From: JAJYUU01 sp963822955 | GTDB taxonomy: Bacteria; Actinomycetota; Actinomycetes; Streptosporangiales; Streptosporangiaceae | Direction of reading: 5' to 3' | Assembly: GCA_963822955.1 (NCBI GenBank) | Contig: CAWGJS010000008.1 | Span: 434,001 to 498,000, forward strand | DNA length: 64,000 nt | Shown: positions 42,211 through 51,970 of the stretch, in pieces | How the letters are laid out: each line of letters starts with the position of its first letter | Position numbering within the stretch: position 1 is the stretch's first letter | Program-made: the position numbers and the translations under genes | Notes under the pieces: generated by a model | Seen by the model: only the letters and a program-made list of their open reading frames with translations | Database searches by the model: none | What the model was told of the DNA's origin: nothing

Positions 42211-44811
42211 TCACTGATCGCCCTCATCGGCGGGCCCGTCACCGGCCGCGCTGTCGGCCGGGCCCGCTTCGGCGAGGTCAGCCAGAGCGCCCTCGGCGGC
42301 TCCTGCCTCCGCTTCCGTGTCGATGGCCGCCTCCGCCGCGGTGGCTTCCGCGTTCCGCGCGATCGCTACCAGGCTCTGGCCCTCGGCCAGATTGACCAGC
42401 CGGACGCCCATAGTCTGACGCCCAGAGATCTTGATCTCAGCGGCAGCAGTCCTGATGATGTCGCCGGCGGAGGTGATCGCGAAGACCTCGTCCTCGGGCT
42501 GAACCATGAGCGCGCCGATCAGCTCGCCCCTGGCATCCACGATCCGGGCGGTGATCACCCCGAGCCCGCCCCTGCCCTGGACCGGGTACTGGTCGGCGGG
42601 CGTCCGCTTGGCGTAGCCGCCTCCGGTGGCGACCAGGACGTCGGCGCCCTCCGTCACCACGTGCATCCCGAGCATCTGGTCACCGCCGGTGAACCGCATG
42701 CCGATGACGCCCGAGGTGGCCCGGCCCATCGGCCGCAGTGCCTCGTCCGAAGCCCGGAACCTGATGGCCTGAGCGTGCTTGCTGACCAGCAGCAGGTCCT
42801 GCTCCTGCGACACTAGCCGGGCGGCGATCACCTCATCGTCCTCGCGCAGGTTGATGGCGATGATCCCGCCAGACCTAGAGGAGTCGAAGTCGGTCAGCCG
42901 GGACTTCTTCACCAACCCGGAGGACGTGGCCAGCACCAGGTACGGGGCCACGTTGTAGTCACGCAGCGCCAGCACCTCAGCGATGTGCTCGTCCGGCTGG
43001 AAGGCCAGCAGGTTCGCCACGTGCTGGCCGCGGGCGTCCCGCCCTGCCTCGGGCAGCTCGTAGGCCTTCGCCCGGTAAACCCGGCCCTTGTTCGTGAAGA
43101 ACAGGATCCAGTGGTGCGTGGTCGTGACGAAGAAGTGGTCCACGATGTCGTCGGTGCGCAGCTGCGCACCGCGGACGCCCTTGCCGCCGCGGCGCTGCGC
43201 CCGGTACAGGTCGGTCTTCGTCCGCTTGGCGTACCCGCCGTGAGTGATCGTGACGACGACGTCCTCTTCGGCGATCAGGTCCTCCATGGACATGTCGCCG
43301 TCGTAGGCCACGATCTCGGTCCGCCGGTCGTCGCCGAACCGCTCAGTGATCTCCGCGAGCTCGTCGCTGACGATCTGGCGCTGCCGCTCGGGCGAGGCCA
43401 GAATGGCCTCGTAATCGGCAATCTGGGTCATCAGCTCTTCGTACTCGTCGATGAGCGCCTGGCGCTCCAGCGCGGCGAGCTTGCGTAGCTGCATGTCGAG
43501 GATGGCGCGGGCCTGGATCTCGTCGATCTCCAGCAGGTCCATCAGGCCCTGCTGAGCTGCGGCCGCCGACTCGCTGGCCCGGATCAGCGCGATCACTGCG
43601 TCGATCCGGTCGAGCGCCTTGACCAGAGCGCCCACGATGTGCGCTCGGCGCCGTGCCTCGCGCAGGAGGTACCTGGTGCGCCGGACGACGACCTCGATCT
43701 GGTGCAGCACCCAGTACCGGATCATCTGGTCCAGCCGCAGCGTCCGCGGGACACCGTCAACCAGCGCGACCATGTTGGCGCCGAAGGTGTCCTGCAGTTG
43801 CGTGTGCTTGTAGAGGTTGTTCAGCACGACCTTGGCGACGGCGTCGCGCTTGAGCAGGATCACGATCCGGCGGCCCACCCGGGCGCTGCTCTCATCCTGC
43901 ACGTTAGCGATGCCGGGGATCCGGCCGTCAGTGGCCAGCTCGGCGATTTTCTCGATCAGGCTGTCCGGGTTCACCTGGAACGGCAGCTCGGTGACGACCA
44001 GAGTGGTCCGGCCCCTGCTGTCCTCCTCTGCCTCGACCACCGCGCGCATCGTGATCGAGCCGCGGCCGGTGCGGTAGGCGTCGAGGATGCCGCGCCGCCC
44101 CGCGATCTGCGCCGCGGTCGGGAAGTCCGGACCCTTGACCCGCTCCAGCAGCGCGTCCAGCAGTTCCTCGTCGCTCGCATCGAAGTTCTGCAGGCACCAC
44201 TGCGCTCCGGCTGCAACCTCGCGCAGGTTGTGCGGCGGGATCTTAGTGGCCATCGCCACCGCGATGCCCTCGGAGCCATTTACCAGCAGGTTCGGGAACC
44301 GGGCCGGCAGCACCACGGGCTCAGCTGACTTGCCGTCGTAGTTCGGCCGGAAATCGACGGTCTCCTTGTCGATGTCCCGCAGCATTTCCATGGCCAGCGG
44401 GCTCAGTCGGCACTCGGTGTACCGCATCGCCGCGGCCGGGTCGTTGCCGGGCGAGCCGAAATTGCCCTGGCCGTCCACCAGCGGCATGCGCATGGCCCAG
44501 TCCTGGGCCATGCGTACCAGGGCGTCGTAGATCGCCGAGTCGCCGTGCGGGTGGTAGTTGCCCATCACATCGCCGACCACGCGGGCGCACTTGTTATAGC
44601 CGCGCTCCGGGCGGTAGCCGCCGTCATACATCGCGTACAGGATGCGGATATGGACCGGCTTGAGGCCGTCCCTGACGTCCGGCAGCGCCCGGCCGACGAT
44701 GACCGACATCGCATAGTCGAGGAAGCTGCGCTGCATCTCGACCTGGATGTCAACGGGCTCGGTGCGGCCCTGGCCCTCCGACGGTGCCTCGGGAGTGGTC
44801 ACATCAGGCAC
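42211..44811 (-). CDS. gyrA: DNA gyrase subunit A
   Basis: An 866-residue type IIA topoisomerase subunit that cuts and rejoins DNA. The catalytic tyrosine is in AAAMRYTECRLS; the quinolone-determining region reads YHPHGDSAIYDALVRMAQDW with serine at the first key site; the GyrA box QRRGGKG lies at the start of the C-terminal beta-pinwheel, which shows the repeated blades. The C-terminal end is an acidic alanine-rich tail (GDGPADEGDQ). GTG 44811 is the start, after GAAGGAACC. It follows gyrB by 76 bases on the same strand. Confidence 0.98.
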   Translation of the reverse strand: MPDVTTPEAPSEGQGRTEPVDIQVEMQRSFLDYAMSVIVGRALPDVRDGLKPVHIRILYAMYDGGYRPERGYNKCARVVGDVMGNYHPHGDSAIYDALVRMAQDWAMRMPLVDGQGNFGSPGNDPAAAMRYTECRLSPLAMEMLRDIDKETVDFRPNYDGKSAEPVVLPARFPNLLVNGSEGIAVAMATKIPPHNLREVAAGAQWCLQNFDASDEELLDALLERVKGPDFPTAAQIAGRRGILDAYRTGRGSITMRAVVEAEEDSRGRTTLVVTELPFQVNPDSLIEKIAELATDGRIPGIANVQDESSARVGRRIVILLKRDAVAKVVLNNLYKHTQLQDTFGANMVALVDGVPRTLRLDQMIRYWVLHQIEVVVRRTRYLLREARRRAHIVGALVKALDRIDAVIALIRASESAAAAQQGLMDLLEIDEIQARAILDMQLRKLAALERQALIDEYEELMTQIADYEAILASPERQRQIVSDELAEITERFGDDRRTEIVAYDGDMSMEDLIAEEDVVVTITHGGYAKRTKTDLYRAQRRGGKGVRGAQLRTDDIVDHFFVTTTHHWILFFTNKGRVYRAKAYELPEAGRDARGQHVANLLAFQPDEHIAEVLALRDYNVAPYLVLATSSGLVKKSRLTDFDSSRSGGIIAINLREDDEVIAARLVSQEQDLLLVSKHAQAIRFRASDEALRPMGRATSGVIGMRFTGGDQMLGMHVVTEGADVLVATGGGYAKRTPADQYPVQGRGGLGVITARIVDARGELIGALMVQPEDEVFAITSAGDIIRTAAAEIKISGRQTMGVRLVNLAEGQSLVAIARNAEATAAEAAIDTEAEAGAAEGALADLAEAGPADSAAGDGPADEGDQ

Positions 44812-44887
44812 TTACTGGTTCCTTCTTCCTTCCGTCATTCGGCGCGCTGCGACGCTGCCGCCTCACCCTGGACTGCCCGTTCCCGCG

Positions 44888-46816
44888 CTAGATGTCGAGG
44901 AACTTGACGTCCTTGGCGTTGCGCTGGATGAACGAGCGCCGCGCCTCGACGTCCTCGCCCATCAGCACGCTGAACATCTCGTCGGCTTGCGCCGCGTCGT
45001 CCACGGTGACCTGCTTCAGCAGCCGCCGCGCCGGGTCCATCGTGGTGTCCCACAGCTCGGTCGCGTTCATCTCGCCGAGGCCCTTGTAGCGCTGGACACC
45101 GTCGCGCTGGACCTTCCGGCCCTCGCCGGCAGCGGCTTCGATGACCGCGTCCCGCTCCCGGTCGGAGTAGGCATAGCTGGCAGCAACGCCCCGGCCATCC
45201 CACTTGATCTTGTAGAGCGGCGGCTGCGCCAGGTAGACGTGGCCAGCCTCGAGCAAGGGCTTCATGAACCGGAACAGCAACGTCAGGAGCAATGTCGTGA
45301 TGTGCTGGCCGTCGACGTCGGCATCTGCCATCAGGATGATGTGGTTGTAGCGGAGCTTGGTGATGTCGAACTCATCGTGGACCCCGGTGCCGAGCGCCGT
45401 GATCATCGACTGGACCTCGTTGTTCTTCAGCACCCGGTCGATCCGGGCCTTCTCCACATTCAGGATCTTGCCCCGGATCGGCAGGATGGCCTGGAACTTG
45501 GAGTCGCGGCCACCCTTCGCCGAGCCGCCGGCCGAATCGCCTTCCACGATGTAGATCTCGCAGATGGTCGGGTCGCCGGACTGGCAGTCGGCCAGCTTGC
45601 CCGGCAGGCCGGATCCGCCCATCGCGCTCTTGCGGGTCAGATCCCGGGCCTGGCGCGCGGCGATGCGGGCGCGCGCGGCCTGGCTGGCCTTGATCACGAT
45701 CGCCTTGGCCTCGCCAGGGTTGCGCTCGAACCAGTCCCGCAGGTGGTCGTTACAGACCCGCTGGACGAACGACCTCGCCTCGGTGTTGCCCAGCTTCTGC
45801 TTGGTCTGGCCCTCGAACTGCGGCTCCGACAGCTTCACGTGGATGATCGCCGTGAGGCCTTCACGGATGTCCTCACCGAGCAGGTTGGGTTCCTTCTCGC
45901 GCAGCTGGTTCTGCTCGCGCGCATACCGGTTCACGATCGTGGTCAGCGCGGCCCGGAAGCCCTCCTCGTGTGTCCCGCCCTCGGCCGTGTTGATCGTGTT
46001 GGCGAAGGTGTGCACAGACTCGGCGTAGGCCCCCGTCCACTGCATGGCGATCTCGGCCGAGATCCCCTCGCCCTCCTCGCCGAACTCGATCACGGACTCC
46101 TGGACGGGCTCCTTCGTCGCGTTCAGGTACCGGACGAAGTCCGCGATACCGCCGTCGTAGCAGAACGTGGCGACATGCGGCTCGCCGTTGATGTGATCGG
46201 GCCGCAGGTCAGTCAGCGTGATCGACAGACGGCGGTTGAGGAAGGCCATCTCCTGCAGCCGCCGGGACAGGGTCTCGAACGACCACTCGGTGGTCTCGAA
46301 GATCTCATCGTCCGGCCAGAACGTAATGATCGTGCCGGTCTCGTCGGTGCGCTCGCCCTTCTGCAGCGGCGCGATCGGCGCGCCCCGCTCGTAGGACTGG
46401 CGCCAGACGTAGCCGTCCTTCCTGACCTCGATCTCGAGCCTGCGGGCCAGTGCGTTGACGACCGAGACGCCGACGCCGTGCAGGCCGCCGGAGACCGCAT
46501 AAGACTGGCTGTCGAACTTGCCGCCCGCGTGCAGTGTGGTGAGAACCACTTCCAGGGCCGGGCGCTGTTCGACCGGGTGCATGTCGACCGGGATGCCGCG
46601 GCCGTTGTCGGCGCACCGGACGCCGCCGTCGGACAGCAGCGTAACCTCGATCCAGTCCGCGTAGCCGGCCAGCGCCTCGTCCACAGCATTGTCCACAAGC
46701 TCCTGGACCAAGTGGTGCAAACCACGCTCACCAGTCGAGCCGATGTACATTCCGGGACGCTTGCGGACAGCCTCCAGGCCTTCCAGGACCGTAATCGAGT
46801 ATGCATCGTAGGACAA
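44888..46816 (-). CDS. gyrB: DNA gyrase subunit B
   Basis: A 642-residue ATPase subunit of gyrase. GHKL motifs ELVDNAVDEALAGY, DNGRGIPVDMHP and GGLHGVGVSVVNAL are present, then the TOPRIM motifs IVEGDSAGGSAKGGRD and LMADADVDGQHI, and the C-terminal QRYKGLGEMNATELWDTTMDP. The frame continues to an ATG at 46864, but GAGGAGC lies at the right distance only for a TTG at 46816 (reading LSYDAYSITVLEGLEAVRKRPGMY), which also matches the usual N-terminus, so I choose that TTG. Forms the gyrase heterotetramer with GyrA. Confidence 0.97.
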   Translation of the reverse strand: MSYDAYSITVLEGLEAVRKRPGMYIGSTGERGLHHLVQELVDNAVDEALAGYADWIEVTLLSDGGVRCADNGRGIPVDMHPVEQRPALEVVLTTLHAGGKFDSQSYAVSGGLHGVGVSVVNALARRLEIEVRKDGYVWRQSYERGAPIAPLQKGERTDETGTIITFWPDDEIFETTEWSFETLSRRLQEMAFLNRRLSITLTDLRPDHINGEPHVATFCYDGGIADFVRYLNATKEPVQESVIEFGEEGEGISAEIAMQWTGAYAESVHTFANTINTAEGGTHEEGFRAALTTIVNRYAREQNQLREKEPNLLGEDIREGLTAIIHVKLSEPQFEGQTKQKLGNTEARSFVQRVCNDHLRDWFERNPGEAKAIVIKASQAARARIAARQARDLTRKSAMGGSGLPGKLADCQSGDPTICEIYIVEGDSAGGSAKGGRDSKFQAILPIRGKILNVEKARIDRVLKNNEVQSMITALGTGVHDEFDITKLRYNHIILMADADVDGQHITTLLLTLLFRFMKPLLEAGHVYLAQPPLYKIKWDGRGVAASYAYSDRERDAVIEAAAGEGRKVQRDGVQRYKGLGEMNATELWDTTMDPARRLLKQVTVDDAAQADEMFSVLMGEDVEARRSFIQRNAKDVKFLDI

Positions 46817-46939
46817 AGCTGAAGCTCCTCTAGAACAGGGCAAACACACAGCCTGGCGCATCAAACCCCCGCGCGGGCGCCAGCCCTAGTGCGCTTGTTC
46901 ATTTTACCTGGGGGAACCGCCCGACTCAGCCGTACGGTG

Positions 46940-47512
46940 TCAGCCGTACGTGTCACGCGGGCCGCGGCCGCCGCGGACCCGCCACTCACCTGGCCTCTGA
47001 CTGCCGCTGACCGGGCCGCGGACCCGCACCCGGAGCACGGTTCCGTCGCCCAGCTCCGCGTTCAGCCGCTTGACCAGCTGGGACGACAAGAGGCGGAGCT
47101 GCGTCGCCCAGGCGGTGGAATCCGCCGAGACGGTCAGCTCCCCGTCGGTGAGCGTGTCAGGCGTCGTATGGGCGGCCAGGTCCGCTCCCACAATCTCGGC
47201 CCACCGGCCGAAGACCGAGCCTGTGGCGGCCGCCAGGGCCCAGCCTTCGGCGTCAACCAGGCCGGAGATGGCCGACGACAGCGGCTGCGGGTCATGGCGC
47301 TGCGGCCGCGCCGCGAACCCGGGCCGCGACTGGCCTGCTGGGCCACGCCTGCTGTCTGCGCGCGGTGCTGCCTCCGCTTCCGGCGACTCTGCCGGCCGCG
47401 GGCCTGGAGCTGGGGTCGGGCGCAAGCCCTTAGCCCTGGCATTCGCCCGAGCAGCGGCGAGGGCCGCCCGCGCCCGGCTGACGGCGTCCTGCGGACCGCC
47501 GTGCTCAGCCAC
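46940..47512 (-). CDS. DciA-family (DUF721) helicase loader-type protein
   Basis: A 190-residue protein with a disordered Ala/Arg/Pro-rich N-terminal third and the DUF721 domain from about residue 85 (WALAAATGSVFGRWAEIVGADLAAHTTPDTLTDGELTVSADSTAWATQLRLLSSQLVKRLNAELG). DciA proteins load the replicative helicase in bacteria that lack DnaC, and the gene lies between recF and gyrB in Actinomycetota, as here. Overlaps the recF stop by eight bases. Confidence 0.92.
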   Translation of the reverse strand: MAEHGGPQDAVSRARAALAAARANARAKGLRPTPAPGPRPAESPEAEAAPRADSRRGPAGQSRPGFAARPQRHDPQPLSSAISGLVDAEGWALAAATGSVFGRWAEIVGADLAAHTTPDTLTDGELTVSADSTAWATQLRLLSSQLVKRLNAELGDGTVLRVRVRGPVSGSQRPGEWRVRGGRGPRDTYG

Positions 47513-48692
47513 TGGTGATCATCCCGTCCGCCACCTGGAACCTGGCGCCTGTCAGCCCGGCCGGGACGTCCTCCGGGACGGCCGCCGTGACCAGGACCTG
47601 CTCGGCACTGGCCACGAGCTCGGCGAGCCGTTCCCTGCGCGCGGTGTCGAGCTCGGCAAACACGTCGTCCAGCATCAGCACGGGGTCATCGCCTGCCGCA
47701 CGGAGCAGCTGGTAGGCCGCCAGCCGCAGGGCAAGTGCCAGCGACCACGATTCACCGTGGCTGGCGTAACCACGAGCCGGCAGGCCGCCAATCCCCAGCT
47801 CCAGCTCGTCCCGGTGCGGCCCCACGAGGCAGGCGGCCCGTTCCAGCTCGGCCCGGCGGCGCAGGGCCAGTGCCTCACGCAGCGTCCCGGCCAGCTTCTC
47901 AGCGTCCGGTTCCGGTTCCGGCCACGTCTCGATGTCTGCCAGCCGCTGGCGCGCGAAATCTCCGGCGGGCTGTCGAGGGCTGGGGCTGCCCCCCGGACTG
48001 TGTGCCGACATCCGGTAGCGCAGGTCGGTGTCGCGCTCAGTGCCCGAGACCGCGCTGTAGCTGCTCGCGACCAGGCTCCTCAGCTCCCGGACCAGCCGCA
48101 GCCGGCCGGCCGTCAGCTGAGACCCGGCCGTAACCAGGTGATCGTCCCAGACCTCCAGCGCGCCGGGCGGCACCGCGCCCCTGGCCTTCGCCGACTTGAG
48201 CAGGGCAGTCCGCTGCCTGAGCACGCGGTCGTAGTCAGAACGGATGCCCGCATACCGGGGCCGCATCGCCACGAGCAGGTCATCGAGGTAGCGCCTCCGC
48301 TGATCCGGATCGCCCTTCACGACGGCGATGTCCTCTGGGGCGAACAGCACGCACCTCAGGACGCCGAGCACTTCGCGCGGCCGCGGCACCGGCGCCCGGT
48401 TGAGCCGGACCCTGTTGGCCCGGCCCGCGTTGATCTCGATCTCCAGCAGGCTGTCGCGTCCGGCAGAGACGACCACCGCGCGCAGGATGGCCCGTTCCGC
48501 CCCCTGCCGGATCAGCGGAGCATCCGTCGCCACCCGGTGGCTGCCGAAGGTGGCCAGATACGCCGCGGCCTCCACCAGGTTGGTCTTGCCCTGGCCGTTG
48601 AAGCCGGTGAACGTCGTGATGCCGGGCCCCAGCGGCACGTCGGCTTCGGCGTAACTGCGGAAGTCGGTGAGCGAGAGCCGGCTCAGGTGCAC
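47505..48692 (-). CDS. recF: DNA replication and repair protein RecF
   Basis: A 395-residue SMC-like ATPase that loads RecA at gaps. Walker A is GFNGQGKTNLVEA (about residues 30-42), the signature region is ASHGESWSLALALRLA, and Walker B is PVLMLDDVFAELD, followed by the D-loop. The N-terminus MHLSRLSLTDFRSY is the standard opening. GTG 48692 start. It follows dnaN by 15 bases; no gnd gene lies between as it does in Streptomyces. Confidence 0.97.
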   Translation of the reverse strand: MHLSRLSLTDFRSYAEADVPLGPGITTFTGFNGQGKTNLVEAAAYLATFGSHRVATDAPLIRQGAERAILRAVVVSAGRDSLLEIEINAGRANRVRLNRAPVPRPREVLGVLRCVLFAPEDIAVVKGDPDQRRRYLDDLLVAMRPRYAGIRSDYDRVLRQRTALLKSAKARGAVPPGALEVWDDHLVTAGSQLTAGRLRLVRELRSLVASSYSAVSGTERDTDLRYRMSAHSPGGSPSPRQPAGDFARQRLADIETWPEPEPDAEKLAGTLREALALRRRAELERAACLVGPHRDELELGIGGLPARGYASHGESWSLALALRLAAYQLLRAAGDDPVLMLDDVFAELDTARRERLAELVASAEQVLVTAAVPEDVPAGLTGARFQVADGMITSG

Positions 48693-48707
48693 AACCGGAC
48701 TATAGGC

Positions 48708-49841
48708 TCAGCTGCCGAGCCTGATCGGCATCAGCAAGTACCGGAACTCTGGGTTGCCGTCTGGCTCGGGCTTCCCGGTCAGCAGGGCCGGCTTGCCCGG
48801 CTCGGTGAACGAGATGCGCACGGTGTCGGAGTCGATGGCGGCCAGCCCGTCGAGAAGGTACTGCGGGTTGAACGCGATTGACAGGTCATCGCCGGAGAAG
48901 TCGGCTTCGAGGATTTCCTCGGCCTGGGCCTCGTCGCCGGTTCCGGCCTCGAGGATCAGCTGGCCGGAACTGAACGACAGGCGCACGGGAGTGTTGCGCT
49001 CGGCCACGAGGGCCACCCGCTTGACTGACTCGGACAGCAGGCTGACGGGGAGTTCCGCGACCGAGCTCACGGACTTCGGAAGCAGCGACTGATAACGCGG
49101 GAACTCCCCACTCAGCAGCCGGGTCGTCGTCCGCCGTCCGGCGCCCTCGAAGCCGATCATGCCGTCGCCCGTCCCGCTGCTGCTGTCCGGCAATGCCAGC
49201 GCGATGGAGACCTGAGCGCTGCTGGTCAGCGAGCGGGCGGTGTCTGCCAGTGCCCTGGCCGGCACCAGCATCGCCGCCGTCAGGTCCGGGCGCGCCGGGG
49301 ACCAGCGCAGCTCGCGGACGGCGAGCCGGTAGCGGTCGGTGGACACGAGCGTCAGGGTGTCGCCCTCGATCTCGATCCGGATGCCGGTCAGGGCTGGCAG
49401 CGTGTCGTCGCGGCCGGCGGCTGTCGCGGACTGGCTCACGGCAGTTGCGAACGCATCGCTGCCGATGGTGCCCGCGGCCGGCGGCATCTCCGGCAGGGCC
49501 GGGTACTCCTCGTCCGGCATGGTGAGCAGGGTGAACGTGGCACTCCCGCAGGTCAGGACTGCGCGGCCATCCTCGGCATTGATATGGACCGGCTTGGCGG
49601 GCAGGCTGCGGCTGATCTCCGCGAGCAGGCGGCCAGAAACCAGGGCGGTGCCTGCCTCGTGCGTCGCGACCGGCACCGTTGCCTGGGCGGAGACGTCGTA
49701 GTCGAAGCTGGAGAGAACGAGTTCCTCGCCCGCCTGGAGGCGGATGCCCGCCAGCACCGGAACCGTGGGCCGGGCTGGCAGGGTACGGGCCGTCCAGGCG
49801 ACTGCCTCGGCCAGCACATCGCGGTCAAGAACGATCTTCAC
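48708..49841 (-). CDS. dnaN: DNA polymerase III beta sliding clamp
   Basis: A 377-residue clamp with the three repeated domains. It opens with MKIVLDRDVLAEAVAWTART and ends FRYLLMPIRLGS, the typical last strand. It encircles DNA and tethers polymerase and repair factors. GTG 49841 follows AAGGAGGG at ideal distance. It is transcribed away from dnaA across the origin candidate, in the same direction as dnaA (dnaA-dnaN order), and leads into recF. Confidence 0.98.
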   Translation of the reverse strand: MKIVLDRDVLAEAVAWTARTLPARPTVPVLAGIRLQAGEELVLSSFDYDVSAQATVPVATHEAGTALVSGRLLAEISRSLPAKPVHINAEDGRAVLTCGSATFTLLTMPDEEYPALPEMPPAAGTIGSDAFATAVSQSATAAGRDDTLPALTGIRIEIEGDTLTLVSTDRYRLAVRELRWSPARPDLTAAMLVPARALADTARSLTSSAQVSIALALPDSSSGTGDGMIGFEGAGRRTTTRLLSGEFPRYQSLLPKSVSSVAELPVSLLSESVKRVALVAERNTPVRLSFSSGQLILEAGTGDEAQAEEILEADFSGDDLSIAFNPQYLLDGLAAIDSDTVRISFTEPGKPALLTGKPEPDGNPEFRYLLMPIRLGS

Positions 49842-50266
49842 CTGTCGCCCTCCTTATCTGGTCGGGAGTTCGTTGAACTCGGTGCGGGCGATCTGTGGCC
49901 GGGTGAGGCTGGCCGGAACCCCGAGGCAGGCCTGCAACCCAGCGGGGCGCTCGCCTACTTGGGGTTGGATCTGTCGGCAATAACAAGGGTGGTAGTCGTC
50001 GTAGGGACGGTGGATCCCGGGGATAACGCAGATCCGCCCAGCTAGGCGGGGCTGCTGCCGTGCACAGCTGCTGTGACCGGCCCGGGTACAGCGGCCAGCC
50101 GGGCTGTGCGTGGCGCGCGGCTGCCGTGGCGTAACCCCGGCGTTACCCCCCGGATGAGTTGGGTTTTCCTCCGGATGTCCCAAGGACGTCCACAGACTTA
50201 TCCACAACCTGTGTGCGTACATTGCGTGGGGCGCGAATTTTGCGCTCACCCGGACTCTGTTTGCGG
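49842..50266. other. dnaA-dnaN intergenic region, oriC candidate
   Basis: In Actinomycetota oriC lies between dnaA and dnaN. These 425 bases hold one perfect DnaA box and a variant (listed separately), plus looser matches such as GGATAACGCAGA, and no ORF of coding quality. Only a few boxes are visible by eye, far fewer than in Streptomyces origins, so the functional origin may be compact or extend to the dnaA-rpmH gap. Confidence 0.65.
50186..50206 (+). promoter_or_regulatory. DnaA boxes in the dnaA-dnaN gap
   Basis: TTATCCACA at 50198-50206 is a perfect consensus DnaA box; ACGTCCACA at 50186-50194 is a weaker neighbour in the same orientation, 12 bases apart. They are placed just 60 bases past the dnaA stop. 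Confidence 0.7.
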
Positions 50267-51970
50267 TCATCCGGACAGGGCCTGCTGCTTGATCCGGTTG
50301 GTCAGCTCGGTCACCTGGTTGTAGATCGCGCGGCGCTCTGCCATCAGCGAGCGGATCTTGCGCTCGGCGTGCATCACGGTGGTGTGGTCGCGGCCGCCGA
50401 ACTGCTGGCCGATCTTGGGCAGGGACATGTCGGTGAGCTCGCGGCAGAGGTACATCGCGATCTGCCGCGCGGTCACGAGTACGCGCGACCGGGACGTGCC
50501 GCACAGGTCATCGATGGACAGCCCGAAGTAGGACGCCGTCTGGCCCATGATCGTGGCAGCCGTGATGTCCGGGCCGTGGGTCTCGACGATGAGGTCCTTG
50601 AGCACGAACTCGGCGAGCTGCAGGTCGACGGACTGCCGGTTGAGGCTGGCGAACGCGGTGACCCGGATCAGCGCGCCCTCGAGCTCGCGGATGTTGGTGG
50701 TGATGCGCGATGCGATGTACTCCAGCGCCTCTGGCGGCGCGTTGAGCCGGTCCTGGACGGCCTTCTTGCGCAGGATCGCGATCCGGGTCTCGAGCTCGGG
50801 CGGCTGGACGTCAGTCTGCAGGCCCCACTCGAAGCGGCTGCGCAGCCGGTCCTCCAGTGTGACCAGGCGCTTCGGGGCCCGGTCGGATGAGATGACGATC
50901 TGCTTGCTGGCGTTGTGCAGGGTGTTGAAGGTGTGGAAGAACTCTTCCTGAGTTCCTTCCTTGTTCTCGAGGAACTGAATGTCGTCCACCAGCAGCACGT
51001 CGACGTCCCGGTACCGGCGGCGGAATCCGTCTTGCTTGCCGTCCCGGATCATGTTGATGAAGTCGTTCGTGAACTCCTCCGAGCTCACGTACCTGACTTT
51101 CAGGCCCTGGTACAGGCTCTGGGCGTAGTGGCCGATGGCGTGGAGCAGATGGGTCTTGCCAAGGCCGGAATCGCCGTAGACGAACAGCGGGTTGTAGGCC
51201 TTGGCAGGCGCCTCAGCCACGGCGACCGCGGCCGCGTGCGCGAACCTGTTGCTAGACCCGATGACGAAGGTCTCGAACGTGTACTTGGGGTTGAGCCTCG
51301 CCTGGCCCGGAGCAGGCGGCTGGGCACCAGCCCGCTGCGGGCCGCCCTGGCGGTGCAGCGGCAGGGGCGGCTGTCCCTGCCGCAGGCCGCCGCCCTCAGG
51401 CATCCCGGCTGGCGGAGGGCCAAGCTGGGACGGGAACGGGGTAGGCCCGCCCTGCAGTCCTGCTCCGGCCTGATCGAGCCCCGAGTGGCCCGAGGCTCCG
51501 TTGCCATAGTGGCCGCCGTCCAGGAGTGCGCCGCCGAGCGGGCTGCCGGACGTCCGGTCGAGCCGCTCAGCCGGGCCGATGTCGCGTCTGTCGGCGTAAG
51601 CCCGCGGATCGGGCCCGTCGGCAAGGGTGACCGGGAGCGGGCCGGTGATGTCGTCGTCAACGTCCGGGGCGCGTTCAACCGGGCGCGAGGACGGAGCTCC
51701 GAGGTCGGAGGTGGCGCCGGGGTCGATGGTGACCGCGAGCTGGATGCTCCGGGCGAGCTCCCTCGAGAGCGCGTTGGTAATGAGCGCGCGCAGCCGGGTC
51801 TCCAGCTGCTCCTTGACGAACTCATTGGGCGCAGCGATCAGCGCAGTGTTCTCGACCAGCCCGAGCGGCCGGGTCAGCTGCAGCCAGGCACGCTGGTGCG
51901 GCTCGATGTGCATGTCGGCCAGGTCGGCCAGCGAGCGGGCCCACACGTCCGAGAGGTCGTCGTCGCTCAT
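50267..51970 (-). CDS. dnaA: Chromosomal replication initiator DnaA
   Basis: A 567-residue initiator. Domain I is residues 1-85 (VWARSLADLADMHIEPHQRAWLQLTRP); domain II is a long Gly/Pro/Gln-rich linker (about 90-220); domain III is the AAA+ core with Walker A GDSGLGKTHLLHAIG, Walker B VLLVDDIQFLENKEGTQEEFF and sensor ISSDRAPKRL; domain IV ends with the DnaA signature TARQIAMYLCRELTDMSLPKIGQQFGGRDHTTVMHAERKI, which binds DnaA boxes. Length matches actinobacterial DnaA. The dnaA start faces rpmH across a 531-base gap with further boxes. Confidence 0.98.
   Translation of the reverse strand: MSDDDLSDVWARSLADLADMHIEPHQRAWLQLTRPLGLVENTALIAAPNEFVKEQLETRLRALITNALSRELARSIQLAVTIDPGATSDLGAPSSRPVERAPDVDDDITGPLPVTLADGPDPRAYADRRDIGPAERLDRTSGSPLGGALLDGGHYGNGASGHSGLDQAGAGLQGGPTPFPSQLGPPPAGMPEGGGLRQGQPPLPLHRQGGPQRAGAQPPAPGQARLNPKYTFETFVIGSSNRFAHAAAVAVAEAPAKAYNPLFVYGDSGLGKTHLLHAIGHYAQSLYQGLKVRYVSSEEFTNDFINMIRDGKQDGFRRRYRDVDVLLVDDIQFLENKEGTQEEFFHTFNTLHNASKQIVISSDRAPKRLVTLEDRLRSRFEWGLQTDVQPPELETRIAILRKKAVQDRLNAPPEALEYIASRITTNIRELEGALIRVTAFASLNRQSVDLQLAEFVLKDLIVETHGPDITAATIMGQTASYFGLSIDDLCGTSRSRVLVTARQIAMYLCRELTDMSLPKIGQQFGGRDHTTVMHAERKIRSLMAERRAIYNQVTELTNRIKQQALSG

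Noticed and set aside
44747..46822. A 691-residue open frame antisense to gyrB
   Set aside because: Same artefact; GyrB on the other strand is unmistakable.
47070..48881. A 603-residue frame antisense to recF and dciA
   Set aside because: Shadow of recF; no domain and no start signal.
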